A stretch of DNA of 30,276 bases from Nitrospirae bacterium UBA4572 (GTDB taxonomy: Bacteria > Nitrospirota > Leptospirillia > Leptospirillales > Leptospirillaceae), in NCBI GenBank assembly GCA_002387725.1, contig DGKK01000051.1, positions 38,605 through 68,880 of the forward strand, given 5' to 3'. The first letter of the stretch is position 1. Each line of letters starts with the position of its first letter. The notes under the pieces are model-generated. The model was not told the origin of the DNA. It saw only the letters and a program-made list of their open reading frames with translations, and did no database searches. Below, piece after piece: positions 16,171-24,910 of the stretch. The position numbers and the translations under genes were made by a program.

Positions 16171-17205
16171 TCAGGAAGAGCCTCCGGATCCGCTCTCCTC
16201 CTGAGCCTCCCGGAGAACATCTCCCAACCGATTGAAGAGAACCACCAAAAGGACGATCATCCCTCCGGCGGCCAAAAGCCAGGGAGCGCTCTCCATCGTT
16301 TCAAGGGACTGGCCCTCGGCAAGAATATTCCCAAGGCTCGGCCGGGGCTCGGAAAGACCCAGACCCAGAAAGGAGAGCCCCGCCTCTCCCACGATAAAGG
16401 CCGGAATCGAAAGCGTGACCGCCACCAGGAGGTAGTAGCGCATGTTGGGAAGAAGGTGGCGAAAGATGATTCGGGCCGGAGAGGCTCCGGTGGCAATGGC
16501 GGCCAGAACGAAATCCCGGGACACGAGCGAGCGGACCAAGCCCCGCACGACCCGGGCCAGGGAGGCCCATCCGACCAGCGCCAACGAGGCGGTGATGACA
16601 AGGGCGACGGAAAGGCCCGACAACCCGTAGGGAACGATCGAGCGGAGCCCCATCAGGAGATAGAGGGAGGGCACCGCCATCACGATCTCGGAGCTCCTCA
16701 TGAGGATCCGGTCGGTCCATCCCCCCGCATATCCGGCTACAAGCCCCACGAGGATCCCGATGGAAAAGGAAAGGCTGACGCCGACAAGCGACAGGAGAAA
16801 GGAGATCCTCATTCCGTAAAGGAGGCGGGAGAAGAGATCCCGCCCAAAGAGGTCCGCACCCAAAAGGAGAACACGGCCGGGGGCGGCGGCACAGAAGAGG
16901 TGCCGGGATGTGGGCAGGATCCCCCACATCCGGACTCTCTCTCCCCGGCAGAAAAATCGCAGGGGAACGCTCTCCCCCGTGAATTCGTAGCGGCGTGAAA
17001 CGGGATCGGCAAGCCGGAGGACCGGAACCGCCAGATGTCCCTCCGTCCACCGGGGCCAGACCGCCGGCGCGTAGGGGAGGTCGAACCGGACGGAGTCGTA
17101 ACGGTAAGGAGCCAGAAACTCCGCAAAAAGACTCGCGGCTCCGAGAAAGATCAGGAGTGTGCCGGCACGGCCAACCCTACGAAAAAAACCCCGCCATCCT
17201 TTCAT
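16171..17205 (-). CDS. Peptide-type ABC transporter permease, DppC-like
   Basis: Inner-membrane permease of an oligopeptide/nickel-class ABC importer; 344 residues with about six hydrophobic helices. The N-terminal helix (about 12-30) is followed by a long outside loop holding LLGADLFGRDLFSRLLYG, a hallmark of DppC/OppC. The ATPase-docking EAA region is FVLAAIATGASPARIIFRHL, and the C-terminal GEAGLSFLGLGLSEP is also typical. The outside loop of about 100 residues before LGADLFGRD is longer than usual. The ATG overlaps the dppB-like stop by four bases (ATGA), so translation is coupled. No ATPase gene follows. Confidence 0.9.
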   Translation of the reverse strand: MKGWRGFFRRVGRAGTLLIFLGAASLFAEFLAPYRYDSVRFDLPYAPAVWPRWTEGHLAVPVLRLADPVSRRYEFTGESVPLRFFCRGERVRMWGILPTSRHLFCAAAPGRVLLLGADLFGRDLFSRLLYGMRISFLLSLVGVSLSFSIGILVGLVAGYAGGWTDRILMRSSEIVMAVPSLYLLMGLRSIVPYGLSGLSVALVITASLALVGWASLARVVRGLVRSLVSRDFVLAAIATGASPARIIFRHLLPNMRYYLLVAVTLSIPAFIVGEAGLSFLGLGLSEPRPSLGNILAEGQSLETMESAPWLLAAGGMIVLLVVLFNRLGDVLREAQEESGSGGSS

Positions 17206-18170
17206 GGTGTCTCCCGGGTTCGCGGATCGAGAAGATAGAGAAGGCCATCGGCTAGGAGGTTCCCCAGAAGCAGGAGAACCGCCCCCATCAGAAGTCCTCC
17301 CATCACGAGATAGAGGTCCCGGGTCATGACGGCGTGGAGCATGAGCCGCCCCATCCCGGGCCACCCGAAGACCATTTCGGTGAAGGCGGCCCCGGAAAGG
17401 AGTCCTCCCAGCTCCATGCCGAAGAGCGTCACCAGAGGGTTGATGGCATTCCGGAAGAGATAGCGCCAGAACAGGATCCTCTCCGCCAGTCCCCGGCTCC
17501 GGGCCGCATTCATGTAGGGCTGGGAGATCACCTCGAGAACGGAGGAGCGCATCAGACGGTACAGCACCCCGAAGCTCCCCAGGGCCAGCGTCGTGGCCGG
17601 GAGGATCAGGTGGTGAAGGAGATCCAGGATGCGAGTCCCCTCCCCGGCTCCGGCCGGGAGGGAGGAGCGCGCCCCACCGATCGGGAAAAGTCCCGTCTTC
17701 TCCGCCAGAAGAAGGCCCAGGACCGCCAGGAAAAAGGAAGGGAAGGAGATGGAGAGATAGGAGAAGGAGAGGAGGAAGCGATCCAGCACCCCTCCCGCCC
17801 TTCGGGCTCCGAAGACGGCCAAAGGAAGGGCGGCTCCCCACGACAGGAGGACCGCCGTCCCGGTGAGAAGAAGGGTCATGGGAATGCGCTGGGCGATCAG
17901 GGTGGAGACGGGAAGGTGGTAGGAAAAGGAATATCCCAGGTTCCCCCGGAGAAGCGCGGTCAGCCATCGGCCAAACTGCTCCGGAAAGGGAAGACCGAGA
18001 CCATACTGCTCGCGCAGGGCGGCAATGGTCTTGGGAGAAATCTGGGGATTGAGGGCCATCTGGGTAAGAAAGTCCCCCGGAGCAAAGTCCATCATCACAA
18101 AGGAGAGAAGGACAATCCCGAAAAGCACCACAACCATATGGGAAAGACGAAGGAGAAGGGCGCGGGTCAT
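17202..18170 (-). CDS. Peptide-type ABC transporter permease, DppB-like
   Basis: Inner-membrane permease partner of the DppC-like protein; 322 residues, six predicted helices. Typical DppB features are the N-terminal LLLRLSHMVVVLFGIVLLSF, the APGD turn at about residues 29-32, RQ/REQYGLGLPFPEQF, and LGNLGYS-type RGNLGYSFSY. The EAA docking loop is YMNAARSRGLAERILFWRYL, followed by EMVFGWPGMGRLML near the C-terminus. The frame stays open upstream, but homology starts at the ATG at 18170, which overlaps the stop of the binding-protein gene by four bases. Substrate could be peptides, nickel or another small ligand; no ATPase gene is nearby to refine this. Confidence 0.92.
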   Translation of the reverse strand: MTRALLLRLSHMVVVLFGIVLLSFVMMDFAPGDFLTQMALNPQISPKTIAALREQYGLGLPFPEQFGRWLTALLRGNLGYSFSYHLPVSTLIAQRIPMTLLLTGTAVLLSWGAALPLAVFGARRAGGVLDRFLLSFSYLSISFPSFFLAVLGLLLAEKTGLFPIGGARSSLPAGAGEGTRILDLLHHLILPATTLALGSFGVLYRLMRSSVLEVISQPYMNAARSRGLAERILFWRYLFRNAINPLVTLFGMELGGLLSGAAFTEMVFGWPGMGRLMLHAVMTRDLYLVMGGLLMGAVLLLLGNLLADGLLYLLDPRTRETP

Positions 18171-19972
18171 GGCAGGAGAAGCCTCCCCGTTTGAGCCACC
18201 AGGGAGACGTGGGGAACGACGCCCCCCAGAGGGGTGGGGGCAATCCCCGAGAGGGTCTTCCGGACGGCGGTGATGGCGTCGGGGCTCACAAGATCCACCA
18301 TGGGAACCTCCCGGGTGGCGATTTCCTGCCAGCGATCGTAGATTGCCTTCCTTCGCACCGGATCCATCTCCGTTTCCCCCCGGTCGAAGAGATGGTCGAC
18401 CTCGGCCTGCCACGGGGTGGAGGGAGTCTTTTCTCCCGGATCCCAAAGATGGAGAAATCCCGTCGATCGCCATACGGTGGCGTTTCCGTGAGGATCGAGG
18501 GTTCCGGTCAGGCCAAAGAGAAGCATCTCCCACTGATGGGAGGCAAGAACCAGCGTCGAGAGCATGTTGAACTGGAGGGGAACGACTCGGACCCGGATCC
18601 CCAGGGGAGCGAGCATCGCCCGGACCATCTGGGCGAGCGAGAGGCGCTCGGGGCTTTCGGTGTTGGTCATGAGCACGACGACAACCCGGTGTCCGGAGCT
18701 GTCGAAAAGACGGGAGCCCTTCCGGTGGAAGCCCGCGGATCGGAGAAGGGCCCGGGCCCGGGCGAGATCGTGGTGGTAGAGAAAGACGCCCGGGTCGAAA
18801 AAGGCCTTGTTGGCCGGACTCACCGGCCCGGGAATGGGAGCTCCGAGACCATTGTAGACGACATTGACCATGGCCTTGCGGTCAAGGGCCCAGGCGATGG
18901 CCTGTCGAAAGGCCCGGTCCCTGAACCAGGCAATCTTGTAGGCCGGAATCGGAGCCCGGGGATTTTCATTGAAGGTGAGGAAGGTTTCGGTCTGGGAGGG
19001 GCCCCGGACAAGAAGCCGGAAGGCCTTCTCCCGCGTCTTTCCCGACAGGACCGGCACCTGGGCGGGGCTCACCCCCACCAGGTCGGAGCGCCCCCCCAGA
19101 AAGCGAAGAAGGGTACTGTTCTGGTTGGGAACGATCCGGAGCCGAACGGTATCGAGGTAGGGCAACGGACCGGGATAAGGGCCAGAAATCCCCCGAGGAG
19201 GCGTATAGAGGGGGTTTTTCCGGAGAACAACCTCCTGCCCGGGACGATAGCGTGCGAGAAGAAAGGGTCCGTCACCCACGATCTTCGCCGGAGGCGTCCT
19301 GACCGACCAGGCGGTGTTGAAGCGACCGGCCGCAACCTCGGGAGCCAGAATATGCTCGGGAAGAATTTCGACCCCAAGCTCTTCGAGCAGGGGAGCAAAG
19401 GGACGTGCCGTCTCGAAAACGACGGTCCGGGAGTCGACAGCGGTGACTAAAAAGGGCTTCCCGCCGACGGTCAGGACATCGCGGACCGGCGAGGCGATGG
19501 AGGGATTGTAGTAGATGCGGTTGAAGGTAAAGACGACATCGGCCGAGGTCAGGGGAGCCCCATCGGACCAGCGAAGATGGCGGCGAAGGGTAAAGACGAC
19601 GCGGCGACCGGTTCGGTCGATGGCCCATCGGGAGGCCAGATCCGGCTTGACCTGCCCGTCATAGGGAGAGACCCGGGTCAACCCCCGGAAGAGATACCCC
19701 AGAATCTGGGTGCTGGTCGTTTCCGATGCCAGGGCAGGATTGAAGGTCTTGGGATCGGAGAGAAGATCGAGAACCATCGTCCCCCCCACGGGAGAGGGAC
19801 GGGGAACGACGCGAAAGGCCTGGCCGGTGTCTTTTTTTGCACACCCCGGCAGAAAAGTCAGGAGAAGAGTCGCCGTGAGGAGGGCCAGCGTTCCCCCACA
19901 GAGCGATTTCCTTTCCAGACAGGTTCCCCCCTCCCGACTCTGCCGGAAAAAAAAAGGGCGTCCGCCGATCAT
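18167..19972 (-). CDS. Extracellular solute-binding lipoprotein, family 5 (peptide/nickel type)
   Basis: Ligand-binding component of the adjacent ABC importer. A hydrophobic stretch (about 27-41) ends in LPGC at 41-44, a lipobox, so the mature protein should be a lipoprotein. Family 5 hallmarks are LSDPKTFNPALASETTS near the mature N-terminus, PDLASRW, LRWSDGAPLTSADVVFTF and FRQAIAWALDRKAM. The start is uncertain. ATG 19972 lacks a good ribosome site and gives a 9-T tract in codons 6-9. A strong GGGAGGGGGG lies inside the frame, seven bases before a CTG at 19918 that would give a normal-length signal peptide. The stop overlaps the permease start by four bases. The upstream gap to secG is 115 bases and carries a hairpin. 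Confidence 0.9.
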   Translation of the reverse strand: MIGGRPFFFRQSREGGTCLERKSLCGGTLALLTATLLLTFLPGCAKKDTGQAFRVVPRPSPVGGTMVLDLLSDPKTFNPALASETTSTQILGYLFRGLTRVSPYDGQVKPDLASRWAIDRTGRRVVFTLRRHLRWSDGAPLTSADVVFTFNRIYYNPSIASPVRDVLTVGGKPFLVTAVDSRTVVFETARPFAPLLEELGVEILPEHILAPEVAAGRFNTAWSVRTPPAKIVGDGPFLLARYRPGQEVVLRKNPLYTPPRGISGPYPGPLPYLDTVRLRIVPNQNSTLLRFLGGRSDLVGVSPAQVPVLSGKTREKAFRLLVRGPSQTETFLTFNENPRAPIPAYKIAWFRDRAFRQAIAWALDRKAMVNVVYNGLGAPIPGPVSPANKAFFDPGVFLYHHDLARARALLRSAGFHRKGSRLFDSSGHRVVVVLMTNTESPERLSLAQMVRAMLAPLGIRVRVVPLQFNMLSTLVLASHQWEMLLFGLTGTLDPHGNATVWRSTGFLHLWDPGEKTPSTPWQAEVDHLFDRGETEMDPVRRKAIYDRWQEIATREVPMVDLVSPDAITAVRKTLSGIAPTPLGGVVPHVSLVAQTGRLLLP

Positions 19973-19994
19973 GCCGAAGCCCGGAGACCACGTT

Positions 19995-20010
19995 CCGTCC
20001 TTTCGGACGG
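19995..20010 (-). other. Perfect hairpin with GAAA loop between secG and the binding-protein gene
   Basis: In the minus-strand transcript CCGTCC and GGACGG form a six-pair stem closed by GAAA. The element lies 22 bases before the possible ATG of the binding protein and about 75 bases after the secG stop. There is no U-tract, so it may be a processing or stability element, or a weak terminator of the glycolytic operon. Confidence 0.4.
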
Positions 20011-20087
20011 GACAATCATCGGAAGCCCCGAAGCCGGTCGTCTCGAAGAGATCGTGACTCTCTCCGGTCTCACGGCAGACGCTCCCC

Positions 20088-20420
20088 TCAGGGCTTTTTG
20101 GCCGAAGGAGCCGGAACGGTTGCCGGAGCCGGAGCGGAAGAAGGAGCCGGAAGGGCCTTGACCGGTGCGTTCAGGAGAAGCGACGGTCCCACGGAATTCT
20201 GCTTGATGAGCGCCAGCGACAGGGAGGTCACCATGAAAACCGTGGCGAGAACCACGGTGAGCTTGCTCAGAAAAGGGGTGGCTCCCTGGGCACCAAACAT
20301 CGACTGGGAGGAGCCCCCGAGCATTACCCCCGTCTCGGCCCCCTTGCCAGACTGGAGGAGGACGGCGGCGATGATGAGAAGACAGGTCATAACATGAATG
20401 ACGGTGATGAGGATGGTCAT
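20088..20420 (-). CDS. secG: Preprotein translocase subunit SecG
   Basis: Accessory membrane subunit of the SecYEG protein-export channel; 110 residues. Helix 1 is about 2-22, the conserved loop LLQSGKGAETGVMLGGSSQSMFG is split across about 26-48, and helix 2 is about 52-72. The C-terminus is an Ala/Pro-rich tail. The frame is open 13 codons upstream, but the ATG at 20420 starts the first helix and has AAGGA about ten bases before it, so it is chosen. Placement after gap-pgk-tpiA is a common bacterial arrangement, and the gap to tpiA is 105 bases. Confidence 0.93.
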   Translation of the reverse strand: MTILITVIHVMTCLLIIAAVLLQSGKGAETGVMLGGSSQSMFGAQGATPFLSKLTVVLATVFMVTSLSLALIKQNSVGPSLLLNAPVKALPAPSSAPAPATVPAPSAKKP

Positions 20421-20525
20421 GAAGGAGATTTCCTTTCCGTTGGAGCTATTAAGAGGCAAGACGCCGAAAGCACTGAACTATTCCACTCACACCCGGTGAG
20501 GCGCAAAATCTTTTGTCCTGTTTTT

Positions 20526-21293
20526 TCATGGATGGGGAAAGAGAAGATGAAAGGAGCGGAGAACGATCTCCGGATCCAGAAAGGCCCCCCCCACGAGAAA
20601 TCCGTAGACCGTCCCCTTCTCCACGAGGACAGAGAGACTCTCGTCGTTGACCGATCCCCCATAGAGGAGACCGGAAGAGCATTCGTGTCCGAAGGACTCC
20701 CGGAGGTTCCAGGCCACCTCCCGGATATCGTCGAGGGCCGCCGTCCGTCCGGTCCCGATGGCCCAGACCGGCTCATAGGCAAAATAGACCGGGGTCTCGG
20801 AGCCCGACGCCCTGGCTTTCTGGACCTCTTTCCATACCGGAGCGATCTGCCGCTCCCAGACCCGGGGGTAGTCCTTCGACTGTCTCTCCTCCTCGGTCTC
20901 TCCGAAGCAGACGATGGGAACGAGTTCACGAGAGAGGGCCAGCGCGGTTTTCGCCGCCACGTGGGCATCGGTCTCCCCAAAGAGACGCCGGCGCTCCGAG
21001 TGGCCCAGGATCACGCCGTTCAGGGCCAGATCCCGAAGCATGTCGGCACTGACCTCTCCGGTGTAGGCCCCCTTTTCGTGGGCACACATGTTCTGGGCCA
21101 CGACCCAAAACGGGAGCTCCCGCTCCCGAAGCTCATGCATGAGAAAGTCGAGATAGGGGTAAGGAGGGGCCAGGAGGAGCCGATAGCCATGGGCACACCA
21201 CCTGGCCCATCGACCTTCCTTGCTCAGGACATCGAGATAGCTCACGATGGCATCCCGGTCCATATTCATCTTCCAGTTCGCCACCATCAGCAT
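20526..21293 (-). CDS. tpiA: Triosephosphate isomerase
   Basis: Interconverts dihydroxyacetone phosphate and glyceraldehyde-3-phosphate; 255 residues, normal length. Catalytic features are N6 and K8 in ANWKMN, H97 in LGHSERR and the base E173 in AYEPVWAIGTG. The C-terminal phosphate-binding LLYGGSVND is present. GGAGG seven bases before the ATG supports the start. It is third in the gap-pgk-tpiA-secG operon, 87 bases after pgk. Confidence 0.97.
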   Translation of the reverse strand: MLMVANWKMNMDRDAIVSYLDVLSKEGRWARWCAHGYRLLLAPPYPYLDFLMHELRERELPFWVVAQNMCAHEKGAYTGEVSADMLRDLALNGVILGHSERRRLFGETDAHVAAKTALALSRELVPIVCFGETEEERQSKDYPRVWERQIAPVWKEVQKARASGSETPVYFAYEPVWAIGTGRTAALDDIREVAWNLRESFGHECSSGLLYGGSVNDESLSVLVEKGTVYGFLVGGAFLDPEIVLRSFHLLFPHP

Positions 21294-21380
21294 GAAGAAA
21301 CCTCCGAAGAGACGAACGTCAGAATGCCTGATGCCGGGCCTGTCACCTTATTCTCGTCGGCCAGCCTCCTCCGAAGGCGA

Positions 21381-22577
21381 TCATTCGGCATCGGGAATCA
21401 CGGAGAGCCCCGGAAGTTCCTTGCCTTCTAGAAGCTCCAGGGCAGCTCCCCCTCCGGTCGAGATGAAGGTCATGTTGTCCGACTCTCCGGCACGATGAAC
21501 GGCCAGAGCGGTATCGCCTCCGCCCACGATGGTCAGGGCGTAGCAGTTTCCCACCGAATGGGCCATGGCGAAGGTTCCCCGGGAGAAGGCGTCCTCCTCG
21601 AAGACCCCCATCGGACCATTCCAGAGGATCGTCTTGGCGTTCTCGAGAACCTCCGAAAAGAGCTTCACCGAGGCCGGACCAATATCCAGGGCAATCCACC
21701 CCGGAGGAATCTCCTGATAGGGAACGATTTTGGTGGGAGCGTTCGGCTCTCGGCTCTCCGCCACGACGCAGTCCATCGGAAGATAAAACTTCACGTTCCT
21801 TTCGCGGGAATGGTTCAGCATCTCCCGGGCCATCTCCACCAGGTTTTCCTCCACAAGGGAGCGCCCGGTCTCAAGCCCCATCGCCCGGTAGAAGGTAAAG
21901 GCCATTCCTCCCCCGATGATCATCTTGTCGACCTTCTCATGAAGGTTCGAGATGACTCCCAGCTTGCTCGACACCTTTCCCCCGCCCAGGATGGCCACCA
22001 GCGGACGCGTGGGATTCGTGATCGCCCCCTTGAGGTAGGAGACCTCCTTCTTCATCAGGAAGCCGATGGAGAGCTCCTTGATGAACTGGGTAATTCCCAC
22101 CACCGAGGCATGGCTCCTGTGGGCGGCACCAAAGGCGTCGTTGACATAGACATCGGCCAGACGGGCCAGCTTCTTCGAAAACTCCAGGTCGTTGGATTCC
22201 TCTCCCCGGTCGAAGCGCAGATTTTCAAGGAGAAAGATCTCTCCCGCCTTGAGGCGCTCGACCTCCCGTTCCACCGAGGGACCCACAAGCTCCCCGGTAT
22301 AGTGGACCTCCTTGGAGAGAAGCCGGGAAAGCCTCTTGGCCACCGGTGCCATGGAATAGCGGGCGTCGGGAGACCCCTTCGGGCGCCCCAGATGAGAGGC
22401 CAGCACAACCCGGGCACCCTCATCGATCAGGTAGTTGATGGTCGGGAGGGACGAGCGAATCCGGCGATCGTCGGTAATGTGCATGTCTCCGTCCAGGGGA
22501 ACATTGAAGTCCGCCCGGAGAAAGACACGCTTGTTCTTCACATCAATCTGGTCGACACATCGCTTGGATCGCTCCAT
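21381..22577 (-). CDS. pgk: Phosphoglycerate kinase
   Basis: Transfers phosphate between 1,3-bisphosphoglycerate and ADP; 398 residues, the normal size. The N-domain signature VFLRADFNVPLDGD is near residues 18-31, with the substrate-binding SHLGRPKG at about 61-68. The C-terminal nucleotide loop is VGGGDTALAV, followed by FISTGGGAALELLEG. GGAGG about four bases before the ATG supports the start. It lies between gap and tpiA, with a 78-base gap to gap. Confidence 0.98.
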   Translation of the reverse strand: MERSKRCVDQIDVKNKRVFLRADFNVPLDGDMHITDDRRIRSSLPTINYLIDEGARVVLASHLGRPKGSPDARYSMAPVAKRLSRLLSKEVHYTGELVGPSVEREVERLKAGEIFLLENLRFDRGEESNDLEFSKKLARLADVYVNDAFGAAHRSHASVVGITQFIKELSIGFLMKKEVSYLKGAITNPTRPLVAILGGGKVSSKLGVISNLHEKVDKMIIGGGMAFTFYRAMGLETGRSLVEENLVEMAREMLNHSRERNVKFYLPMDCVVAESREPNAPTKIVPYQEIPPGWIALDIGPASVKLFSEVLENAKTILWNGPMGVFEEDAFSRGTFAMAHSVGNCYALTIVGGGDTALAVHRAGESDNMTFISTGGGAALELLEGKELPGLSVIPDAE

Positions 22578-22655
22578 CGCACCTCCGTTTTTTCGGTCTT
22601 GTCCGGACAGGGCCTCGCTGTCTGGCGGGGAGCCGGAACGTCCCCCGCGCCGGGG

Positions 22656-23681
22656 TCAGGAGAAGTGGTTGCAAAGATAGGTCACGAGGTCGGCCACGCG
22701 GCAGGAATACCCCCACTCGTTGTCGTACCAGGCCAGGGTCTTGACCATCCTCTCCCGGACGACCCGGGTCGACAGTCCGTCGACGATGGCCGAATGGGGG
22801 TTGCCCCGGTAGTCGATGGAGACCAGGGGAAGGTTCGTATAGGCCAGGATCCCCTTGAGAGGACCGTTGGCCGCCTCCTCGAGCACCCGGTTCACATCGG
22901 CGACCGTCGTGGGAACCCGAACCTCCAGCGTCAGATCATTGAGGGAGACGTCGGGTGTCGGAACCCGCACGGAGGTCCCGTCGAGACGGCCTTCCATTTC
23001 GGGGATGACAAGGCCGATGGCCTTGGCCGCACCTGTCGTGGTCGGAATCATCGAGACTCCGGCGGCCCGGGCCCGGCGAAGGTCCTTGTGGGGAAGATCG
23101 AGAAGCCTCTGGTCGTTCGTATAGGAGTGGACGGTGGTCATGAAGCCGCGCTCGATGCCGAAGGCCTCGTGAAGGACCTTGACCACCGGGGCCAGACAAT
23201 TCGAGGTGCAGGAGGCGTTGGAGATGATCGTATGCCTGGCGGGATCGAACACCGTTTCGTTGACCCCCATGACCAGGGTACAGTCCGCCCCGGAGGCGGG
23301 CGCCGTGATCAGGACCTTCCGCACCCCCTTCTTGAGATGGGCCGAGGCGCTCTCCCGGTCTTCGAAGCGACCGGTCGACTCGATCACCAGATCCACCCCC
23401 ATCTCGTCCCAGGGAATCTTGGAGGGATGGTTCTCGGCATAGACCCGGATCGGCTTGTCATCGACCGAAATGTGGTCCTTCTGGACAGTGACGACATGCT
23501 TCAGGGGCCCGTGGACCGAGTCATACTTCAGAAGATGGGCCAGATGGTCGGTATCGGTCAGATCGTTGACCGCCACCACCTCGATCTCTCCGAGGCGACA
23601 GGTGGGAGCCTTTTCCAGCATGGCCCGGAAGGTCAGGCGCCCGATCCGTCCAAAGCCGTTGATTCCTATACGTACAGCCAT
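22656..23681 (-). CDS. gap: Glyceraldehyde-3-phosphate dehydrogenase
   Basis: Oxidises glyceraldehyde-3-phosphate to 1,3-bisphosphoglycerate (or the reverse); 341 residues. The Rossmann motif is INGFGRIGR (7-15). The acidic D40 after the second strand favours NAD over NADP. The catalytic pair is C158 in SNASCTSNC and H185. The C-terminal WYDNEWGYSCR is typical. AGGTG precedes the ATG by five bases. It is the first gene of the gap-pgk-tpiA-secG operon, and an extended -10 element lies about 108 bases upstream. Confidence 0.98.
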   Translation of the reverse strand: MAVRIGINGFGRIGRLTFRAMLEKAPTCRLGEIEVVAVNDLTDTDHLAHLLKYDSVHGPLKHVVTVQKDHISVDDKPIRVYAENHPSKIPWDEMGVDLVIESTGRFEDRESASAHLKKGVRKVLITAPASGADCTLVMGVNETVFDPARHTIISNASCTSNCLAPVVKVLHEAFGIERGFMTTVHSYTNDQRLLDLPHKDLRRARAAGVSMIPTTTGAAKAIGLVIPEMEGRLDGTSVRVPTPDVSLNDLTLEVRVPTTVADVNRVLEEAANGPLKGILAYTNLPLVSIDYRGNPHSAIVDGLSTRVVRERMVKTLAWYDNEWGYSCRVADLVTYLCNHFS

Positions 23682-24073
23682 CGATCACCTGTTTTCTGCA
23701 AAAATTGTTGTCGCCGGACCGAGACAATGTGCCACTCCGTCGCCCCCCCCAAAAAAAGGACAACGGCCGCAATCTTAAAGAATTCCCTCATATATCAGAG
23801 ACTTGTAAGTACGGTCGCCCGGTCTGAAATCGTTCGTACGTTTAAGGAAGGCGAATCGGGGGGATCACGATCAGATTATGCGGATTTTTTTCATGGCGTT
23901 CAAGACGCCCCATCTTCCGGATCGTTCCAAAGAGGCGCCGACACGGAAGATCTTCTCTTCGGGGGATCTCCCCCGCCTTGCAGAGTTTCACGAGAGATTC
24001 GATAATGGGAGGCAAGCGGGTCGGGACCCCCGCCCCAATCGTCCGTAACCATCTGTCGTCAGGAAGAATCCCG
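23682..24073. other. Divergent intergenic region between gap and the cytochrome operon
   Basis: These 392 bases hold the candidate gap promoter, a C8-A7 homopolymer block (23743-23757), a 10-base near-palindrome CGTTCGTACG (about 23831-23840), and a small perfect hairpin GGCGT/ACGCC at 23895-23909. I could not find a convincing promoter for the plus-strand cytochromes. Reading frames that cross the region lack ribosome sites and look like chance. Confidence 0.5.
23789..23797 (-). promoter_or_regulatory. Candidate extended -10 promoter of the gap operon
   Basis: On the minus strand TGATATATG gives a TG-extended -10 (TATATG, 23789-23794). A weak GCGACC lies 18 bases further up as a possible -35. 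The leader to the gap start would be about 100 bases and includes adjacent runs of eight C and seven A on the plus strand (23743-23757). Confidence 0.4.
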
Positions 24074-24910
24074 ATGTTGCGCTTATTCCGCAGATTCCTC
24101 CGGAGCCCTCTCCATCCTCCCCCACAGAGAGGGCCCCGTCCCATTCGACGGTGGCAGGCGTTTCTGCTCATCTCCCTTTTCCTGCTCGTTCTCCCTCCGG
24201 CCGGGGTTTCCCGGGCCGCGTCCGATGGGAACCGGGAGGCCGAGATCGCCCTGGGCCATCTCATCGCGATGAAGGGGAACGGCTTTGCCGGATCGACCGC
24301 ATGTGCCGAGTGCCACCGGATCAATGGCGGAGGGATGCCCTCGGTGGGGATTCCCCGGATTGCCGGACAAACCGCCACCTACATCTACCGGGAAATCCGG
24401 GGGGTTCAGAAGGGGACCCGCTTCTCCCCCTTCATGAGTCGGGTCGTGAGGAACTTTTCCAAAAGCGACATCCGGGCCGTGGCTCTTTACTATTCGACCG
24501 TCCGCACCCCCAAGCTCCACGACCCCTCGGAGTTCGATCCCTCCCTCCAGCCTCTCGGCCGGCGCATTGCCCGGCGCGGACTGTGGGACAGGAACATCCC
24601 GGCCTGCATTCTCTGCCATGGGGAAGACGGCCGGGGGATTCCTCCCAACTTTCCCTATATTGCCGGCCAAAGCAAGACCTATCTGATGCAGCAGATCAAG
24701 AGCTTCGCGGTCGTCGACAGAAAGGACGACCCGGAAGGTCTCATGCGGGGAATTGCATCGAAGCTCAAAAACAGGGAGATCAAGGCCGTCGCCCAGTACT
24801 TCGCCAGCCTCACCCCTCCCGACTACGGGAAAATCCCCGAGAAGAACTCCCCGAAACGACTCCGGCTGATCCCGGAAAACCTGAACGGCAAGGAGGTCAA
24901 CCATCCATGA
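24074..24910 (+). CDS. Dihaem c-type cytochrome, c4/TsdB-like
   Basis: Exported electron carrier of 278 residues with two class I cytochrome c domains. Haem 1 is CAECH (77-81) with probable Met ligand M121; haem 2 is CILCH (178-182) with probable Met ligand M224. Each domain has the IAGQ..TY motif (PRIAGQTATYI, PYIAGQSKTYL) and an IKAVA/IRAVA..Y helix, as in the cytochrome c4 group. The N-terminus is long and basic, then hydrophobic (about 29-41) with a likely cleavage after SRA (46-48). The frame is open further upstream, but ATG 24074 has AGGAAG seven bases before it. The stop overlaps the next gene by four bases (ATGA). With a TsdA-like neighbour, a TsdB role (accepting electrons from it) is a reasonable inference. 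Confidence 0.88.
   Translation: MLRLFRRFLRSPLHPPPQRGPRPIRRWQAFLLISLFLLVLPPAGVSRAASDGNREAEIALGHLIAMKGNGFAGSTACAECHRINGGGMPSVGIPRIAGQTATYIYREIRGVQKGTRFSPFMSRVVRNFSKSDIRAVALYYSTVRTPKLHDPSEFDPSLQPLGRRIARRGLWDRNIPACILCHGEDGRGIPPNFPYIAGQSKTYLMQQIKSFAVVDRKDDPEGLMRGIASKLKNREIKAVAQYFASLTPPDYGKIPEKNSPKRLRLIPENLNGKEVNHP

Noticed and set aside
16171..18243. A single 690-residue protein covering both permease genes
   Set aside because: The N-terminal half is a chance frame through the dppB-like gene. The true DppC-like homology starts at the ATG at 17205, overlapping the dppB-like stop by four bases.
21495..24005. An 836-codon plus-strand open frame opposite pgk and gap
   Set aside because: It crosses two certain genes and the intergenic region, contains no recognisable domain, and is explained by high-GC antisense openness.
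23842..24378. A 178-codon minus-strand frame over the cytochrome leader
   Set aside because: It is antisense to the signal peptide and haem 1 region of the first cytochrome, without a ribosome site or protein-like composition.
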